Assembly: GCF_030848805.1 (NCBI RefSeq)
Contig: NC_092358.1
Span: 16,671,138 to 16,735,137, forward strand
Direction of reading: 5' to 3'
Length of the DNA stretch: 64,000 nucleotides
From: Temnothorax longispinosus
Taxonomy: Eukaryota > Arthropoda > Insecta > Hymenoptera > Formicidae
The position numbers and the translations under genes were made by a program. Position 1 is the stretch's first letter. Each line of letters begins with the position of its first letter. Of this stretch, positions 45,308 to 56,763 are shown piece by piece. The notes beneath the pieces are model-generated. The model saw nothing but the letters and a program-made list of their open reading frames with translations. It was not told where the DNA came from and made no database searches.

Positions 45308-45535
45308 ATGGTGCGTGTCCACCTGCGAGTAAAACTCTCGAGAGTAGCTCTCGAGATTGATTCTCGCAAATGGACATATTCCTGGAGAGTACCTAATGGT
45401 ACGTCTCCACCTGCGAGTAAGAACTCTCGAGAGCAAAAAGAAAGAGAGAGAGAGAGAGACTCTCGAGAGTATTTCTCTCTCTCTCTCTTTCTTTTTGCTC
45501 TCGAGAGTTCTTACTCGCAGGTGGAGACGCACCAT
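45308..45535. mobile_element. Hairpin element rich in ctcgag palindromes
   Basis: 45396-45535 folds into a near-perfect hairpin with arms of about 65 bp, both carrying gtctccacctgcgagtaaga and GA/CT tracts, centred on actctcgagagt. A partial copy of the same end, ggtgcgtgtccacctgcgag, precedes it at 45309 and another lies at 46469-46488. Open frames across the hairpin mirror each other on both strands and are not genes. Confidence 0.75.
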
Positions 45536-46851
45536 AACGGAGAATGAATCGCAGCTCTCGGCGAGCGAACTTTTCAAGACCTACTCGCAAATCGACACGA
45601 CGTTATTTTACTCTCGGAGATCAGCTCGCCAAGCTCGAACGCTGTTCGTATGTTGAGAGTAAAAACCGAGATGGCAAAAGTTTGTTTCTTTGATGACACA
45701 AAGGAACTTATTGAATAATGCGGAAATCATAAACTATTGTAGAATACTACTGTGACAGAAATAAAAAAATTTTTAAATTTTTATGTTCTGCGAATAAAGT
45801 GCGAAAAAAATTCATAATTTAAAGAATTAGATAAGAATATTTTTAATACATTTTCTAATTACTTGGTCAATAATTAGTTACACTTTAGTTTTACATACTT
45901 TGCACGTTTTAGTTACAGTGCTGAAATTAAATACATTTTTACATCGCGAATTAAGTACATTAAAAAAAAAGAAAATAAAATTATTAAATATTTACATGTA
46001 AAAATCTAACATCAAGGTATTTCGCAAACTGAAAATTAAATAATAATATCGCACTCTGTATTCCACTTCACAATTTGCAAGTTTGTGGAAACTTTTAATT
46101 GTTTTTTGGGAGTCTTCAATCTTAAGCTCTCTAATTAGAGCAGATCCGGCACCGAATGTACACCTGCGATCAATTCATTGCTTGACCCAGAAAGTCTTTT
46201 TGTTGTTATTTAACACCCTTTTCCTTTTTAAAATAATGCTAGCCACTATAGCAGCCGCAAGTTTTTTCGTTTACGCGATATTATGATGTCACCACTCTCA
46301 GACATCGACTAAAAAAATACGTAAGTGGTTTTGGGTTTTGAGAGAACTCTCCGAAAGAATACTCTCCGGATTCTCGCGAGATGCTTGCGAGAATACAATG
46401 TCAGAAAAATTACTCTCAAATGGACAGTGTCAGAATAACTCTCGAGAGATATTCTCGACAGTTTTAAGGTGCGTGTCCACCTGCGAGTAAATCGTGTTTC
46501 AAATCGTACTTTTGATCGTACTTTTTCGACTCGGAGTCGGGTCGAGTCAGCAAATCGAACATGCTATTAGAGTCCGGTGGCGTCACACCGACGTTGCACT
46601 ACCACGCATACAAAAATCCTCTGATTGGTCCCACCCAACCCATACTAGTTATACTGTGACAAATAATGCGTTTATGTACGGTTTCTCGTGGATTATGCGC
46701 GGTTATATATACGATATACCGCGATTAAATTTCTATATAGGTAGAATATATATATTCTACCGATATAGAAAAAGGGGAAAAAAGAGGGAAAAAGGGGAAA
46801 ATCACAAATCAGTCACTGTTGTCATCGCTGTTGTCACTACTGCTAGAACTG

Positions 46852-46895
<44 letters not shown>

Positions 46896-47019
46896 ATTGC
46901 TGTTGCTACGATTGTTGTCAGAGTTACGTGGAGGTGCGCTCTTATTTTTTGTTTTTTTTTGTCTACAACACATAAGCCTTGTGACGTGACATAGTCACGT
47001 CCCCTGTCCAGGCCAGGAG
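45536..47019. other. Repeat-rich, gene-free; CTG repeat at 46849-46904
   Basis: The 46330-46490 segment contains several tctcgagag/tctcgcgag motifs and ends with the gcgtgtccacctgcgag terminus, so it belongs to the same hairpin family. A long CTG run at about 46849-46904 encodes polyalanine in one frame of a 166-codon open frame that I do not accept as a gene. Confidence 0.45.
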
Positions 47020-48680
47020 GAAATTGTAACGACTTGAGTCGCGCCGTGGGAGTTTACGGGAGGCGTTCTACGTAGGAGTTGGCCGGCGGGCGGGTCACAA
47101 TTGGGCCCATATGCCGACGTTGCTTGGAGCGTCTCGCAGGGCGAGCGCATCAGCCCCGATGTTCGCCGGGATGAAGCCTGCCGAATCGCGAAGGAGGGAG
47201 ATCGCCACGGAGCATTGCCTACCGGTCGACGGAGCCATGGCCTGGCCAGCCTGGCCGTCGTACACCGGCACCAGAGTCGCGGCCCGGTCAGCCGGACTCG
47301 AGAATAGGCTTTTCAAACCTGCCGCCGGCGAGCGAGGAATCTACGAGGGGCGCCGACGGAAGCGGGAGGCGCTCGGCTCGCATAGGGCTGATCGGCAAGG
47401 AGGGCTTGCAAGCACGGCGCGCGCAGGCGCGGGCCCGACGTGATCCCGTCGGGCTAGAGGATCGTCACTGTCGTGTCGGCGTGGCGAGGGACGACATCCC
47501 GAGAGGACCGGCAGCCGAGCTTGTGGAATTTGGAAGGCCACTACTCGAGCACCTCGTAACTCACGTTTGAGTACACGTAAGATCGTTCTGACGGCCGGGG
47601 CCCTCCCGAGAGCCGCGTAGAGTCGCGGGAAGCATGCTTAGAGAATCGCGTACTGTGTCGCGAAGCATTTTGTAGCATCGCGTTTGTGCAGATGAGTATT
47701 ACCGAGTAAGTAATTATTAAATGGAAGACTGACGGAGGGCCCGGCCAACAGAGTAATGTGGGATCGCCCTGCCCGAAAAATCGTACGCGGCCGACAGTCA
47801 CCGTGTGATTCGTTGTAGTTTTCGTCGTGTCTTAGTGTTTCGTGTAATAGCGTTTTGTGTAACCATGGTGCGTAATGTAGCGAGGTGTCCTTCGCGCCGA
47901 GGTGGACCGTATTGTCGCAGAACGGGGGAGTAATGTTCGCGCAATCACGTCCCGGGGCGTGAGGCACCTGTCTTGGATCTTTGGGGCTTTTCGTGGGAGG
48001 CCCGCGTCTAGCCATTTTGGGACCATTTGCGAGACGTTGCGGATGGTCATTTCGGGACTACCAACTGGGAACGATTCGGCAGTTGGGAAGTCGTTGCGCG
48101 TAGGTATTGTGTCTTGCGTTCGTGTAATCGCGTATTGTGTACTGCGGTCGTGTAACTGCGTCTTATAAGTTGCGTCCTTAGGCTAATTTCCGCGTTATTG
48201 TATCTCATAGTTTCCGCGTTCCGCAGAAAAATATCCGAGAGAAAAATAGTAATTCGCCGATTCATTGTTAAGAAACCTGCCGATTTATTCTGAAGTAATC
48301 TCTAAGATTGTAATTCACCGATTCAGTCTGCTACAACTTGCTGATTTATTCTGACGTAACCTTTTCTGTCAAATACATTATTTTTGTATTATTGTTATTT
48401 GCGTGTGTTAACTGCGCTACGTTCCCTCTCCTCCTCCGACCGCGATTACCCAAAGAAACTCACACCTGAGAGAATTGCGATCTTGTGGATCGTGGTGCGA
48501 GGAATCGCACCTGGCGCCCAATATTTCGAGGAATTATTTAGTCGAGCTACCATCTGGGTTTCTGAGAGTCTTGTTGTGATTGATTTTTCGTAAGATCTTT
48601 AGTGAATAAAGCGACGGCGCGCTCCTTCACGGCCGGCGAGACCGTGAGGACATCGTCGTGATCGTCACAGCCTTTAACTT
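47020..48680. repeat. GC-rich, CpG-rich LTR-like block
   Basis: Composition changes sharply at about 47020 (tgtaacgacttgagtcgcg) and returns to AT-rich by 48690. An AATAAA signal at 48603 and a tggcgcccaa motif at 48512, which resembles a retroelement tRNA-Lys primer site, suggest retroelement LTR and leader sequence. Many overlapping frames arise from composition. No paired LTR or protein domain was found. Confidence 0.4.
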
Positions 48681-49277
48681 ACTTTTTATATTGTTTTCAA
48701 AATTTAAAATTTTTATTAAACTAAATTTTTACTGGAAATAAAGGCTATTCTACAATTGCATAAACGTGGTCGTAAGTAGTTGTAAGAGTGTTGTAAGGCG
48801 TGGTTGTAAAGCGGTACTTCCGGTTGTAGAGCGTGTTGTGGAAGATGGTTGAACTTCATCTTTCACGACTACGCCAGATGTAAACGTATGAGCCAACTAA
48901 CCAGAGTGCTGTTATTCACGTGACCACGCCGCCATCATTCTTTTTATCGAAATACACGTGAAAACAACTCTCAAGATCTCAAGTTGGAAATTATTTTTTT
49001 TATTGTAGTGTTTTTTGTTTTTATCGTTTTTATCGAAGAAAGTACTGCTCCAAGTTTGGAACAAAAAACTGCACTCTGTTTGCAGGTTGCTGTAATCAAG
49101 TTTATAACGTATCTTTACTTTATTTTAGATCGATCCGTTGTACAACATCCACGACTACTACTACTCCTAATCCTACAACCCTACGTTTATGCAATTGTAG
49201 AATAGGCTTAAATCATGACTTGGGAGTAAGTCGTGGTTAGCTCGTCCTATTCTTGTCTACAAAAAATTATTAATCTA
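48681..49277. other. Gene-free stretch
   Basis: AT-rich DNA with short tandem phrases of gttgtaag and tggttgtaaa near 48770-48830. A 73-codon frame at 48984-49205 has no domain. Confidence 0.4.
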
Positions 49278-49423
49278 TTAACGTGTCGTCTTCATGACGC
49301 GTTTTGTGACTCTGTTCATGTCAGAGATTTTTTGTCGTATAAACGTTTGGTAATCTCCTACCAACTCTTCAATCTTGTCCTTATCATAGCGACGATATGA
49401 CTCCAAAAAGTACCTGAATATAT
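49278..49423 (-). CDS. Candidate terminal exon, 48 codons, unknown gene
   Basis: On the minus strand a TTTTACAG acceptor (AG at 49424-49425) is followed by an open frame reading RYFLESYRRYDKDKIEELV, then a helical basic segment ending KRVMKTTR and a TAA at 49278-49280. The amphipathic, charged composition looks coding rather than random. No upstream partner exon was found. It might be the last exon of an accessory gene of a mobile element or of a host gene. Confidence 0.35.
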
Positions 49424-49592
49424 CTGTAAAATATATTTACTTCTATGAAGGTTATATGGAACACCAACCGACAGTAACAAAAAGTATAATTAAATTATTT
49501 TTTGGAGGGTATATATCTTGGGGTAAACGCTAAATTTTACGAAGTGCATCAATCATGTTTAAAATTTTCCGAGAAAAATATATGCCTTTTAA

Positions 49593-50089
49593 GGGGATGC
49601 TGGAGCCGTCTGTTTTACCGGCATTTTTTGTCGGCACGTAGCGTCGTATTAATTTGACAGAATTAAAAATCCTTCTCCAGAATTGCAGTACATACATTAA
49701 TGATTCGGGGGAACTCCGATTTTATATAGAAAACGAGAAAAAATTACGGAAGTACAGATTTCCTTATCTTACTTTTATCCCAATATGGCGTCTCGAGTTG
49801 CGGCGAGCTGTCAGCTCGTCACAAGATGTATTTCAAGAGATATACCATTGGTACAAACGCGAAAACAAGTTCCCCCGAATTGCACAACAAGAAAAACATC
49901 GATAAACCCTCCAAATCAAGATTTGGAAGCGTAATATAAAAGTATAATGTCGATGTGCATCGTGCGTAGGTGTGCGTGCAATGTAGCGTGCTATCCTTGT
50001 CTATATCTTTGTCTATACAAGGACAGATATAGTCGGTGAGCACTTCTTTATCGACGCTGATCGAGTTCGGCTACGGCTCCAGCATCCCC
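49593..50089. mobile_element. TTAA-flanked MITE, 497 bp
   Basis: TTAA is present on both sides (49589-49592 and 50090-50093), and the ends ggggatgctggagccgt are perfect inverses. TTAA duplications are the signature of piggyBac-type (also Kolobok) insertion. An internal inverted pair (ttcgggggaact and agttcccccgaa) is also present. Frames inside have no transposase features. Confidence 0.8.
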
Positions 50090-50093
50090 TTAA

Positions 50094-50921
50094 AACATTG
50101 GATTAACGATTTGGGGTGTGACCTACATGCAGGTTTCACATCACCCTAAGAAAAGGCTAAAAAATACGTGATCGCGTGAGTACGACACAAAAATAGCGCT
50201 ATGGAAATTACACGAGAGTGGTTGTTCGGTGGTGTTTAAAAAAATGACTTTTCTACCCGTTATTTGAATACATAGTAATCCAATATTTTAAACGTCCGTG
50301 TAAATATATAAATATATAAAAAGCCCATGTAAATATATTAATTAAAAAAGTAGTTTGTTTCCGAAAATTTGGCTACTTTTTTTTTATTGCTTCTACAATA
50401 GTTTGGTGGCATCATTAATTTTTAAGACTACAAGTCAATGACTTTTTGCAGGATCGGACCGGCACGTCGCGCACACAGATCGGCGGATGACACCGAGCGC
50501 GACCGAACACTCGCGAATCGCGCGTCGCGGAAAACTTTCACGCTGCGTACGCGTGATCTCAGCGCGCAAACATTATGAGAAAGTAATAAATTTTCTGTTC
50601 GTACTTAAAGAGTTTGAAAAACTGATGTCATCTTTTTATATTACGAGTCATTAAAATTAAGAAAATCTAATATAAGATTGCTTTCTTAACTTAGGTTTTC
50701 TCATAGAAAATGCTTTGCGTGTACGAAAACATTATCCGCAATTGCGAATAGATACCATCAGCATCCGATGCGGACAGATAGAAACAGATAGGTACCGATT
50801 GAGAAGTAAAAGAAAATATGGTATATAAGATAAGATCCTATCTGTATCTATGCGATTTTTATACATGATAAAGCTACTGAGGCCTGGTTTTTGGATTGCC
50901 AATTTATAGGTCCACCAGCTA
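50094..50921. other. Gene-free stretch
   Basis: A GC-rich patch at 50450-50570 stands in AT-rich DNA and may be a promoter-like or repeat fragment. No open frame or splice-flanked exon is convincing. Confidence 0.4.
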
Positions 50922-50928
50922 GCATTAC

Positions 50929-51330
50929 CACAGTATAAGTAAGAACAGTAGGTTCACTCCCCTAAGAAGTTGGTAAATGAATATGGCGACTTTGGCAATC
51001 AATAACATGGCGGCTATCATCTGACAGTTTATTTGGGTTAGATACATCGGCGTTAGTTGAATTGTATTTGTATTTATTAAAAAAAAATTTTTTCAATAAA
51101 ATCATAATAATTTATTTTTTACTTATGTGCGTGTGTTGTGACATTTTTGCTTTGAATATTTAATTAATATATTTCTTATATTTTTTTTCACTTTTTATAT
51201 AATTATCAAGCGGTTTCTAGTAAGCGGTTCAAATAAAACACGATCAGGCAATCAACATCATGGCGAACGTTTGCCACGAAGAACAATGGATCCGACACGG
51301 AGTAAACCTACTGTTCTTACTTATACTGTG
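50929..51330. mobile_element. MITE with 7-bp target duplication gcattac
   Basis: Inverted ends cacagtataagtaagaacag extend about 28 bp with one mismatch further in. The 7 bases gcattac lie immediately outside each end (50922-50928 and 51331-51337). Length 402 bp; no coding. Superfamily unassigned: 7 bp is unusual, and an 8-bp duplication with one changed base would point to hAT-like movement. Confidence 0.85.
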
Positions 51331-51337
51331 GCATTAC

Positions 51338-52261
51338 TACGTTTTTAGTGCATGATTTCCTATTGTCAATGTTACCAGCCCAATCAGAATCTGTAAATGC
51401 TTGAAGTTTTTCATTATTTTTTATATAAGTAATTCTATAATGTGAAGTGTTCTTTAAATATTTCAATACTCTTTTTTGCGAGAATCCAGTGGGATTTTCC
51501 AGGATCTGTGCTAAAACGACTTACAAGTTATAATATATTGTTACGTCAGAGATTTAAATTGTGTTAATACTGTTTTACTTTAATCGAGCGTTTTTAAAAA
51601 TAAAATTTATTGAATTGGTATTCAACACATTTTACTTTTAATCTAATTAAAAATTGTTAATACAATTAATAATTTGTTTTTGAACTAAATTATTTTTAAA
51701 CTATATATTTTTTTTGTTAAAAAATAAAAGTATATGGTTTTATTGTTCTAATAAAAACTTGTTTTGGAAAAAAAAGAGAAAAAAACGATTGTTGAAACAT
51801 TTTCAGAGGCTATGCAGCTTTGTTGTGGTGAAACAATATTATCCGCAGTTGAGAAAATTCTCTCCGATGCAACGGATATCGCGAAAATACATGAGTATTT
51901 TTCGCGAACAAAGCCAGCTGTGAAAAATTTTTTTATGTGATTTCCACCATTAAAAGGGATTTATATTAAGGCTGGTAATTTGCTTCGAAAGTTTCGATAT
52001 TTGAAGCTTCGAAGTTGTTGAAAGTAACAACTCTAATTTGCATAAAAATTGCTGCACTTTTTAACGGATTAATGAACAAACGAAATTACATACCTTTGTC
52101 GCACGCAAAAATGGACTATTTTCAGGAATATTTTCTCATTCTGTAATATTATAAAATTATTTGTGAGACATTTATTTTTTAAATAATTTGGTGTGCACTT
52201 TTATTTTTTTTACATTATTACAGAGATTTTAAAAAATATTTAATTATTATAGTTGTGTCTG
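51338..52261. other. Gene-free AT-rich stretch
   Basis: Only short frames are present. A 69-codon frame at 51714-51923 is lysine-rich by composition. Nothing recognised. Confidence 0.4.
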
Positions 52262-52379
52262 TGCTTCTGCCTCTTCCTCTTCCTCGTCCTCGTCCGCTGA
52301 GAACAAGCGAAATAAAAATTGCATGAATCTTTCTTGTTGAATTCGTCTCCGTATCCGAATACCTTGTAGTCTTCATTCT
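52262..52379 (-). CDS. Candidate terminal exon with acidic tail
   Basis: On the minus strand an acceptor CTATTACAG (exon side begins near 52379) precedes a frame reading RLQGIRIRRRIQQERFMQF, a short acidic run of D and E, and a stop at about 52262. A TGA occurs right at the start of this frame, so a slightly downstream acceptor (after aatgaag) would be needed. The basic-then-acidic pattern is protein-like but the family is unknown. The possible exon at 53242-53440 lies upstream on the same strand. Confidence 0.25.
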
Positions 52380-52493
52380 GTAATAGAAAATCAAATATTA
52401 TTTATTTGATTTAACTGTTTATTATATAACACGGCTGAGGGATTGTTTGGGAACTATTATTTTCTTAACAAGAGACCTGTTTTTTAAAGAGAA

Positions 52494-53134
52494 CTAGACA
52501 CTACAGACGCGCGCGCTTCGCGCGCGCCATTTAGCTTTAACATTATGCTATTGTATAATAATCGCGACACGACGCGGGACGATTAACCTCGCGACACGAC
52601 GCGAGCTGTCACATCATGACACACACGACGCACTATACACGCACGAAACTCGCCACACTCCGCGATGACAGTCCCTCACGGGATGAAGCAAGCTACGCGG
52701 CGCGGCAATCAATTGAGATAGCCAATCGGCATCGCGGAAAAGGAGGCTTCAATTTTACGATACAAACGAAATTCACTCAGGTAACACGCCTTTTTTAAAA
52801 GTGGACTAGACACTACAGACGCGCGCGCTTCGCGCGCGCCATTTAGCTTTAACATTATTAATCGCGACACGACGCGGGACGATTAACCTCGCGACACGAC
52901 GCGGGACGATTAACCTCGCGACACGACGCGAGCTGTCACATCATGACACACACGACGCACTATACACGCACGAAACTCGCCACACTCCGCGATGACAGTC
53001 CCTCACGGGATGAAGCAAGCTACGGCCGGCGCGGCAATCAATCGAGATAGCCAATCGGCATCGCGGAAAAGAGGCTTCAATTTTACGATACAAACGAAAT
53101 TCACTCAGGTAACACACGCCTTTTTTAAAAGTGG
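52494..53134. repeat. Tandem duplication of a 310-330-bp unit with a GC palindrome
   Basis: Units begin with ctagacactacagacg and end with the cacgcc and ttttttaaaa phrases. The first is 52494-52803 and the second 52804-53134. Each carries gcgcgcgcttcgcgcgcgc, a self-complementary run, and gcgacacgacgcg motifs that are further duplicated in the second unit. Each unit closes with ttcactcag before gtaaca, a donor-like junction, but no coherent exon is seen. Confidence 0.85.
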
Positions 53135-53508
53135 ATAATAACAGGGGGAAAAGATAGAGAGGAGGAAAAAGAGCGAGAAAGCGAGAGAGAGAGTGAGAGA
53201 GAACGAGAGAGATATATAAATTAGGTAAAGAATTACCTGGAAAATTTTGATACTTGGGAGCTCTGACTCTGGCATTGATGCAACGGATGGCAGGTGATGC
53301 AACGGCAGCAGCAGGGGATATGACAGCTGTAGCAGATGATGTGAGCAGCAGCAGCGACTCCAGAAATGTTATTGTTGCTTCTTCTTGGAAGCGGTGTTGA
53401 AAGTATATCGTCTTTTACAATAAGCTATCGTCCAACTCATCCTGGAAAAATAAGCAAATGTACAATATTTATGTTATTATTACAATACAATAAAAGATAC
53501 AAAATAAA
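53135..53508 (-). other. GA-rich tract and possible exon bounded by splice-like sites
   Basis: 53150-53215 is a GA-rich microsatellite. On the minus strand 53440-53242 is bounded by TTTTTCCAG and by TTTTCCAG before GTAATT, as an internal exon would be, and one frame is open through most of it. The composition is low-complexity (serine, cysteine, alanine), so I give little weight to it. Confidence 0.2.
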
Positions 53509-53552
53509 GGTAACTTATGCAATAATACGGACCACCTTCCGATGACCTTGAC

Positions 53553-53711
53553 TTTTTTTTTATAACGGGGGGAAAATCCACACGGATACCCTCTCCCCCG
53601 GGGTGGGGAGGGCGGTTATGTGGGACTTTAACCCACTAAAAACCCCTTCGAATGTCCCTCACGGCGTTTTTTGGGGAGGCCCCACAAGTATACCTTCTGT
53701 GAGCCTCCCCA
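53553..53711 (-). mobile_element. LINE or SINE 3' fragment with 13-bp target duplication
   Basis: The 13 bases cgatgaccttgac occur directly on both sides (53540-53552 and 53712-53724). The insert, read on the minus strand, is GC-rich and ends in an A run, as expected for target-primed insertion of a 5'-truncated non-LTR element. It splits the left inverted repeat of the Merlin element, so it is younger than that element. Confidence 0.8.
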
Positions 53712-53739
53712 CGATGACCTTGACCTTGACATATGTTAT

Positions 53740-54810
53740 TATGTGTATCGAAAGGTCAATTCGCCGAGTCGCCAAATTTCTGTAAATTCGGTCGCCTTTA
53801 TATTTACATCGTGGTTGAATTTTAAATACGAGTTTTGACATCCATCTATGGGAGACTTTTTACAAAACTCGGTTGCTAGGAGACCTGTCAAAAAAGCCGG
53901 AGTAACTGCATGTGGCTTGATAGAATATATCGATCGTTTTAACCTGTCAACGTGCCGTATCGTACTTTTTGTGACTTCCTGGTGGTTGACGACGGCTGCC
54001 ACAATTAAAATGGTACTCTTTACGACCATATTGTGGAATACCTTTGCGAACATCTCTCCATAAACGTTCTATGTTTTGGGTATGGACACCCGTATTTGGA
54101 TCAACAAAATTTTGAGAATGGTTGACTACGCTATGTTGGTATATTTTTTGTCGATTTTCTCGTAGGCTTTCCAACAATCGCTGTAGATTATTGACCCAGG
54201 AGCAATGTGTTTTTGAATCAACGGCAGTAGCACTTCTGCACTACGAGATACAACTGACATAATAAATATCTTTTTTGTGCCTTGTTGTACACCACCAAAG
54301 AGTTATTATCCTGTGATTAATCGTCCATGATGGTATTTTTGACGTCCGAATTTAGCTTCATCAATTTCGACGATGACTCTATTTCCATTAATTTGATTTT
54401 GTTTGTGCATCAAACATTGATTCATGAGCTAAAATGCCACATTGTTGTATTCAAATATTATATATGTAGATTTACGAATAAAATCATTAGGACATAAATT
54501 AATTACCTCCCGGCAAAAGTTGACCCAATCAACTGCTGTGTGTAATGAAATATTGAGCTCCTTTTCCAGAAATCTTCGTCGAGGGCAATTCATCATCATG
54601 ATATAGCAGATTAATCGACAACTTACAGCAATATTTATAAGGCCTTGCGCAAACTAAGTCCCGGCTAAAACGCTTATTTTGAAATTACAAATTAGTCTCT
54701 TGCGCTTGCGTCTTTGCACTTGTTTATAATAATGTTGTGTACAATGTATAATTAATGGTTGTCCACCTGTCAATTCTATAACATTATTGCAACGCGGACA
54801 CTTTACTTTT
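53740..54810 (-). pseudogene. Merlin (IS1595/ISXO2-like) transposase, broken
   Basis: Moving along the minus strand: a zinc-ribbon remnant (CPRCN) near 54795; RRRFLEKELNIS then TAVDWVNFCREV near 54590-54515; VEIDEAKFGRQKYHHGR near 54375 with the first catalytic aspartate; LFGGVQQGTKKIF; GSIIYSDCWKAY near 54190 with the second aspartate; VNHSQNFVDP then GVHTQNIERLW near 54130-54060 with the third acidic residue. These are the defining blocks of the family. Two consecutive stops follow RLITG, and the HSVVNHS block lies in another frame, so at least two lesions disable it. The C-terminal part continues to about 53740 in a further frame. Confidence 0.85.
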
Positions 54811-54962
54811 GTGCGAATAATTCTTTGCGCATAAATACTTCAACAACTCGTAATTTGTTGTTAATGCGAGAAATTCGTAAAATTTCATTTTCTGATAGTT
54901 CAACAAGTTATTTGTACGAAAACCTATCGTATACTGGCTTATTTTTTAAGAGTACAGTTTAA

Positions 54963-55459
54963 GGCTCCTGGATAGTCACCGCAGCCATATTGAATTTCTT
55001 GCTATCGAGGCGAGAAATTACCCTATTTTATGTTGCGGTATTTTCCGAAATAAAAAGACATTTCAATAAAAAATCATTATAGATTGTTTCAGCACACTTC
55101 TAAAATTGACCGGATACTATCCTTTTCCCTCGACAATAAACAAACAGCCATAAAACGAAGCCTAAACATACGGAAAAACAAGCCGTTTTCGACTATCGAA
55201 AGGAGTGGAGAATGTTCCTTCCGCATATGTATTTCTTGCAAATCTTACCATACGGTCAATTTTACGAGTTTCACGAATACGATAAACGTTATAGCACAAG
55301 TACAGAACGAATAATAAAGAAATTTAATGCAACGCAAAATAGGTTGTCAACATATCACAAGACAGAATTCTCCATTGGAGAGAGTGAGAGTTCTTATTTC
55401 TGCCGCGACGGTACGGCGCCACCGTCAACGTAGAGTTCTCGGCTCAGGGACCAGGAGCC
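54963..55459. mobile_element. TTAA-flanked MITE nested in the Merlin element, 497 bp
   Basis: TTAA lies at 54959-54962 and 55460-55463; the ends ggctcctgg are inverses. Its length equals that of the TTAA-flanked MITE at 49593-50089, though the terminal and internal sequences are not obviously alike. No transposase inside. Confidence 0.7.
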
Positions 55460-55769
55460 TTAAAATTTGTAAGAAATATTAACAACAGTAAGAAGGATAT
55501 TCAAGGACAACTTACGAGTATGCTTACAATTAGTGAGGAATGTAATAGGGGTGGGGTGGACTTCGCTTTGCGTGGAAATACATTAGTCGTTTATGCCTTT
55601 CAATACTCAAAATAACTGCTATATTTTCGAAACTTTTTTTGTTAATAACTTTTTAATAAAAAACGAGCGACGGCTAAAACCTTCTGAAGGTCACTCAGGA
55701 GGGTAATCTTGACAACATATGTCAAGGTCAAGGTCATCAGAGGATGGTCCGTATTACTGCATAATTACC

Positions 55770-56700
55770 ATCAGCGTGTGAATTCGGTTGCACTAACACC
55801 AGAGCGGTTTGAACACTTTGAACGCGTTTTAAGGGACAAACTGGTTTTGCGTGTGTGTGTTCGTGTGACTGGAATCTGAACTTTTTGCTAATTGTTAGAT
55901 TTTGAGACTGCAATAATGAGAAAAATGCAAATTATCTAATATTTTTGTTAGATTAGATACTATCAATTTAATTAAAATTTATTAAATATTTTTTATTATC
56001 ACATACATGCTGTTTTAAAGAATTGTCTTTATAGCATACACACACACACACACACAATTAGAATATATATAATAAATCAATTTTTATAGTTACATATGCA
56101 TACAAAATTTTTTATTTGCAATTACATAATTTACCGTGAATTTTATATTTTAGGGTAGTTAGCAAATGTCAATCAATATTTTTCAAGACACCAAATTAGA
56201 CATGTTTTTTGCTAAACATATTAAAATGATTTAAATTCAAAGAATTAGCTCGTATTTACAAAATATGACCAAAAAGATGAGCAAAAAAGGATATCAAATT
56301 AATAATAATTATAAATATATTTGTCACATAATAAAATCGTTAAGTACGCTTTGACTTACAAAGTATTCAGCCATAAAATAATCAATTGATAGTCAATAAA
56401 TATACATAATCAATAAATATATATAATCAATAAATATACATAAAATCATGGACAAGAATACAAGAATAAATAGAATGTAAAAACAGTATATCAAAGTAAA
56501 TTAATAAGTAAAATACGTTAATCAATTTATAAATATTGTATTTAATAATATTATGTTATAATATATATAATCTCTATTGATAATACTCTTTTATATATTC
56601 ATATGTAAAACAATAATGTAAATTTAATACATTTAGGCTGATTTTATTATAAATGTGGGAAGTAAAATATATAAAAATTATTAAAATTAGACATTGAATG
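55770..56700. other. AT-rich gene-free stretch with a CA microsatellite
   Basis: A CA run occurs at about 56037-56056. The rest is A/T-rich. If the spliced gene at 56.8-58.4 kb had further exons they should lie here or to the left, but none was recognised. Confidence 0.4.
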
Positions 56701-56763
56701 ACACTATTAGGTATATTGATGACTTAATATAATTTTTTTAAATAAACTCTTTTTAATACATTA

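Larger units (their letters stand above)
53509..55769 (-). mobile_element. Merlin DNA transposon, degenerate, with two nested insertions
   Basis: Inverted ends of about 45 bp read ggtaa, then aatacggacca and gatgaccttgaccttgac, from 53509 inward and, inverted, from 55769. The interior encodes a broken Merlin (IS1595-like) transposase on the minus strand. A LINE tail has inserted in the left end and a TTAA-flanked MITE at 54963-55459. No 8-9-bp target duplication was seen, so exact ends are uncertain. Confidence 0.7.

Noticed and set aside
45305..45656. Several 65-99-codon frames across the ctcgag hairpin
   Set aside because: They are mirror images on both strands produced by the palindrome and GA tracts.
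46494..46994. 166-codon frame with a polyalanine run
   Set aside because: The alanine run is the CTG microsatellite; the rest shows no domain, splice support or conserved composition.
48511..48530. tggcgcccaat as a retroelement tRNA-Lys primer site
   Set aside because: It is followed by mismatches to tRNA-Lys, and no LTR pair or pol domain was found around it; kept only as a hint in the LTR-like block.
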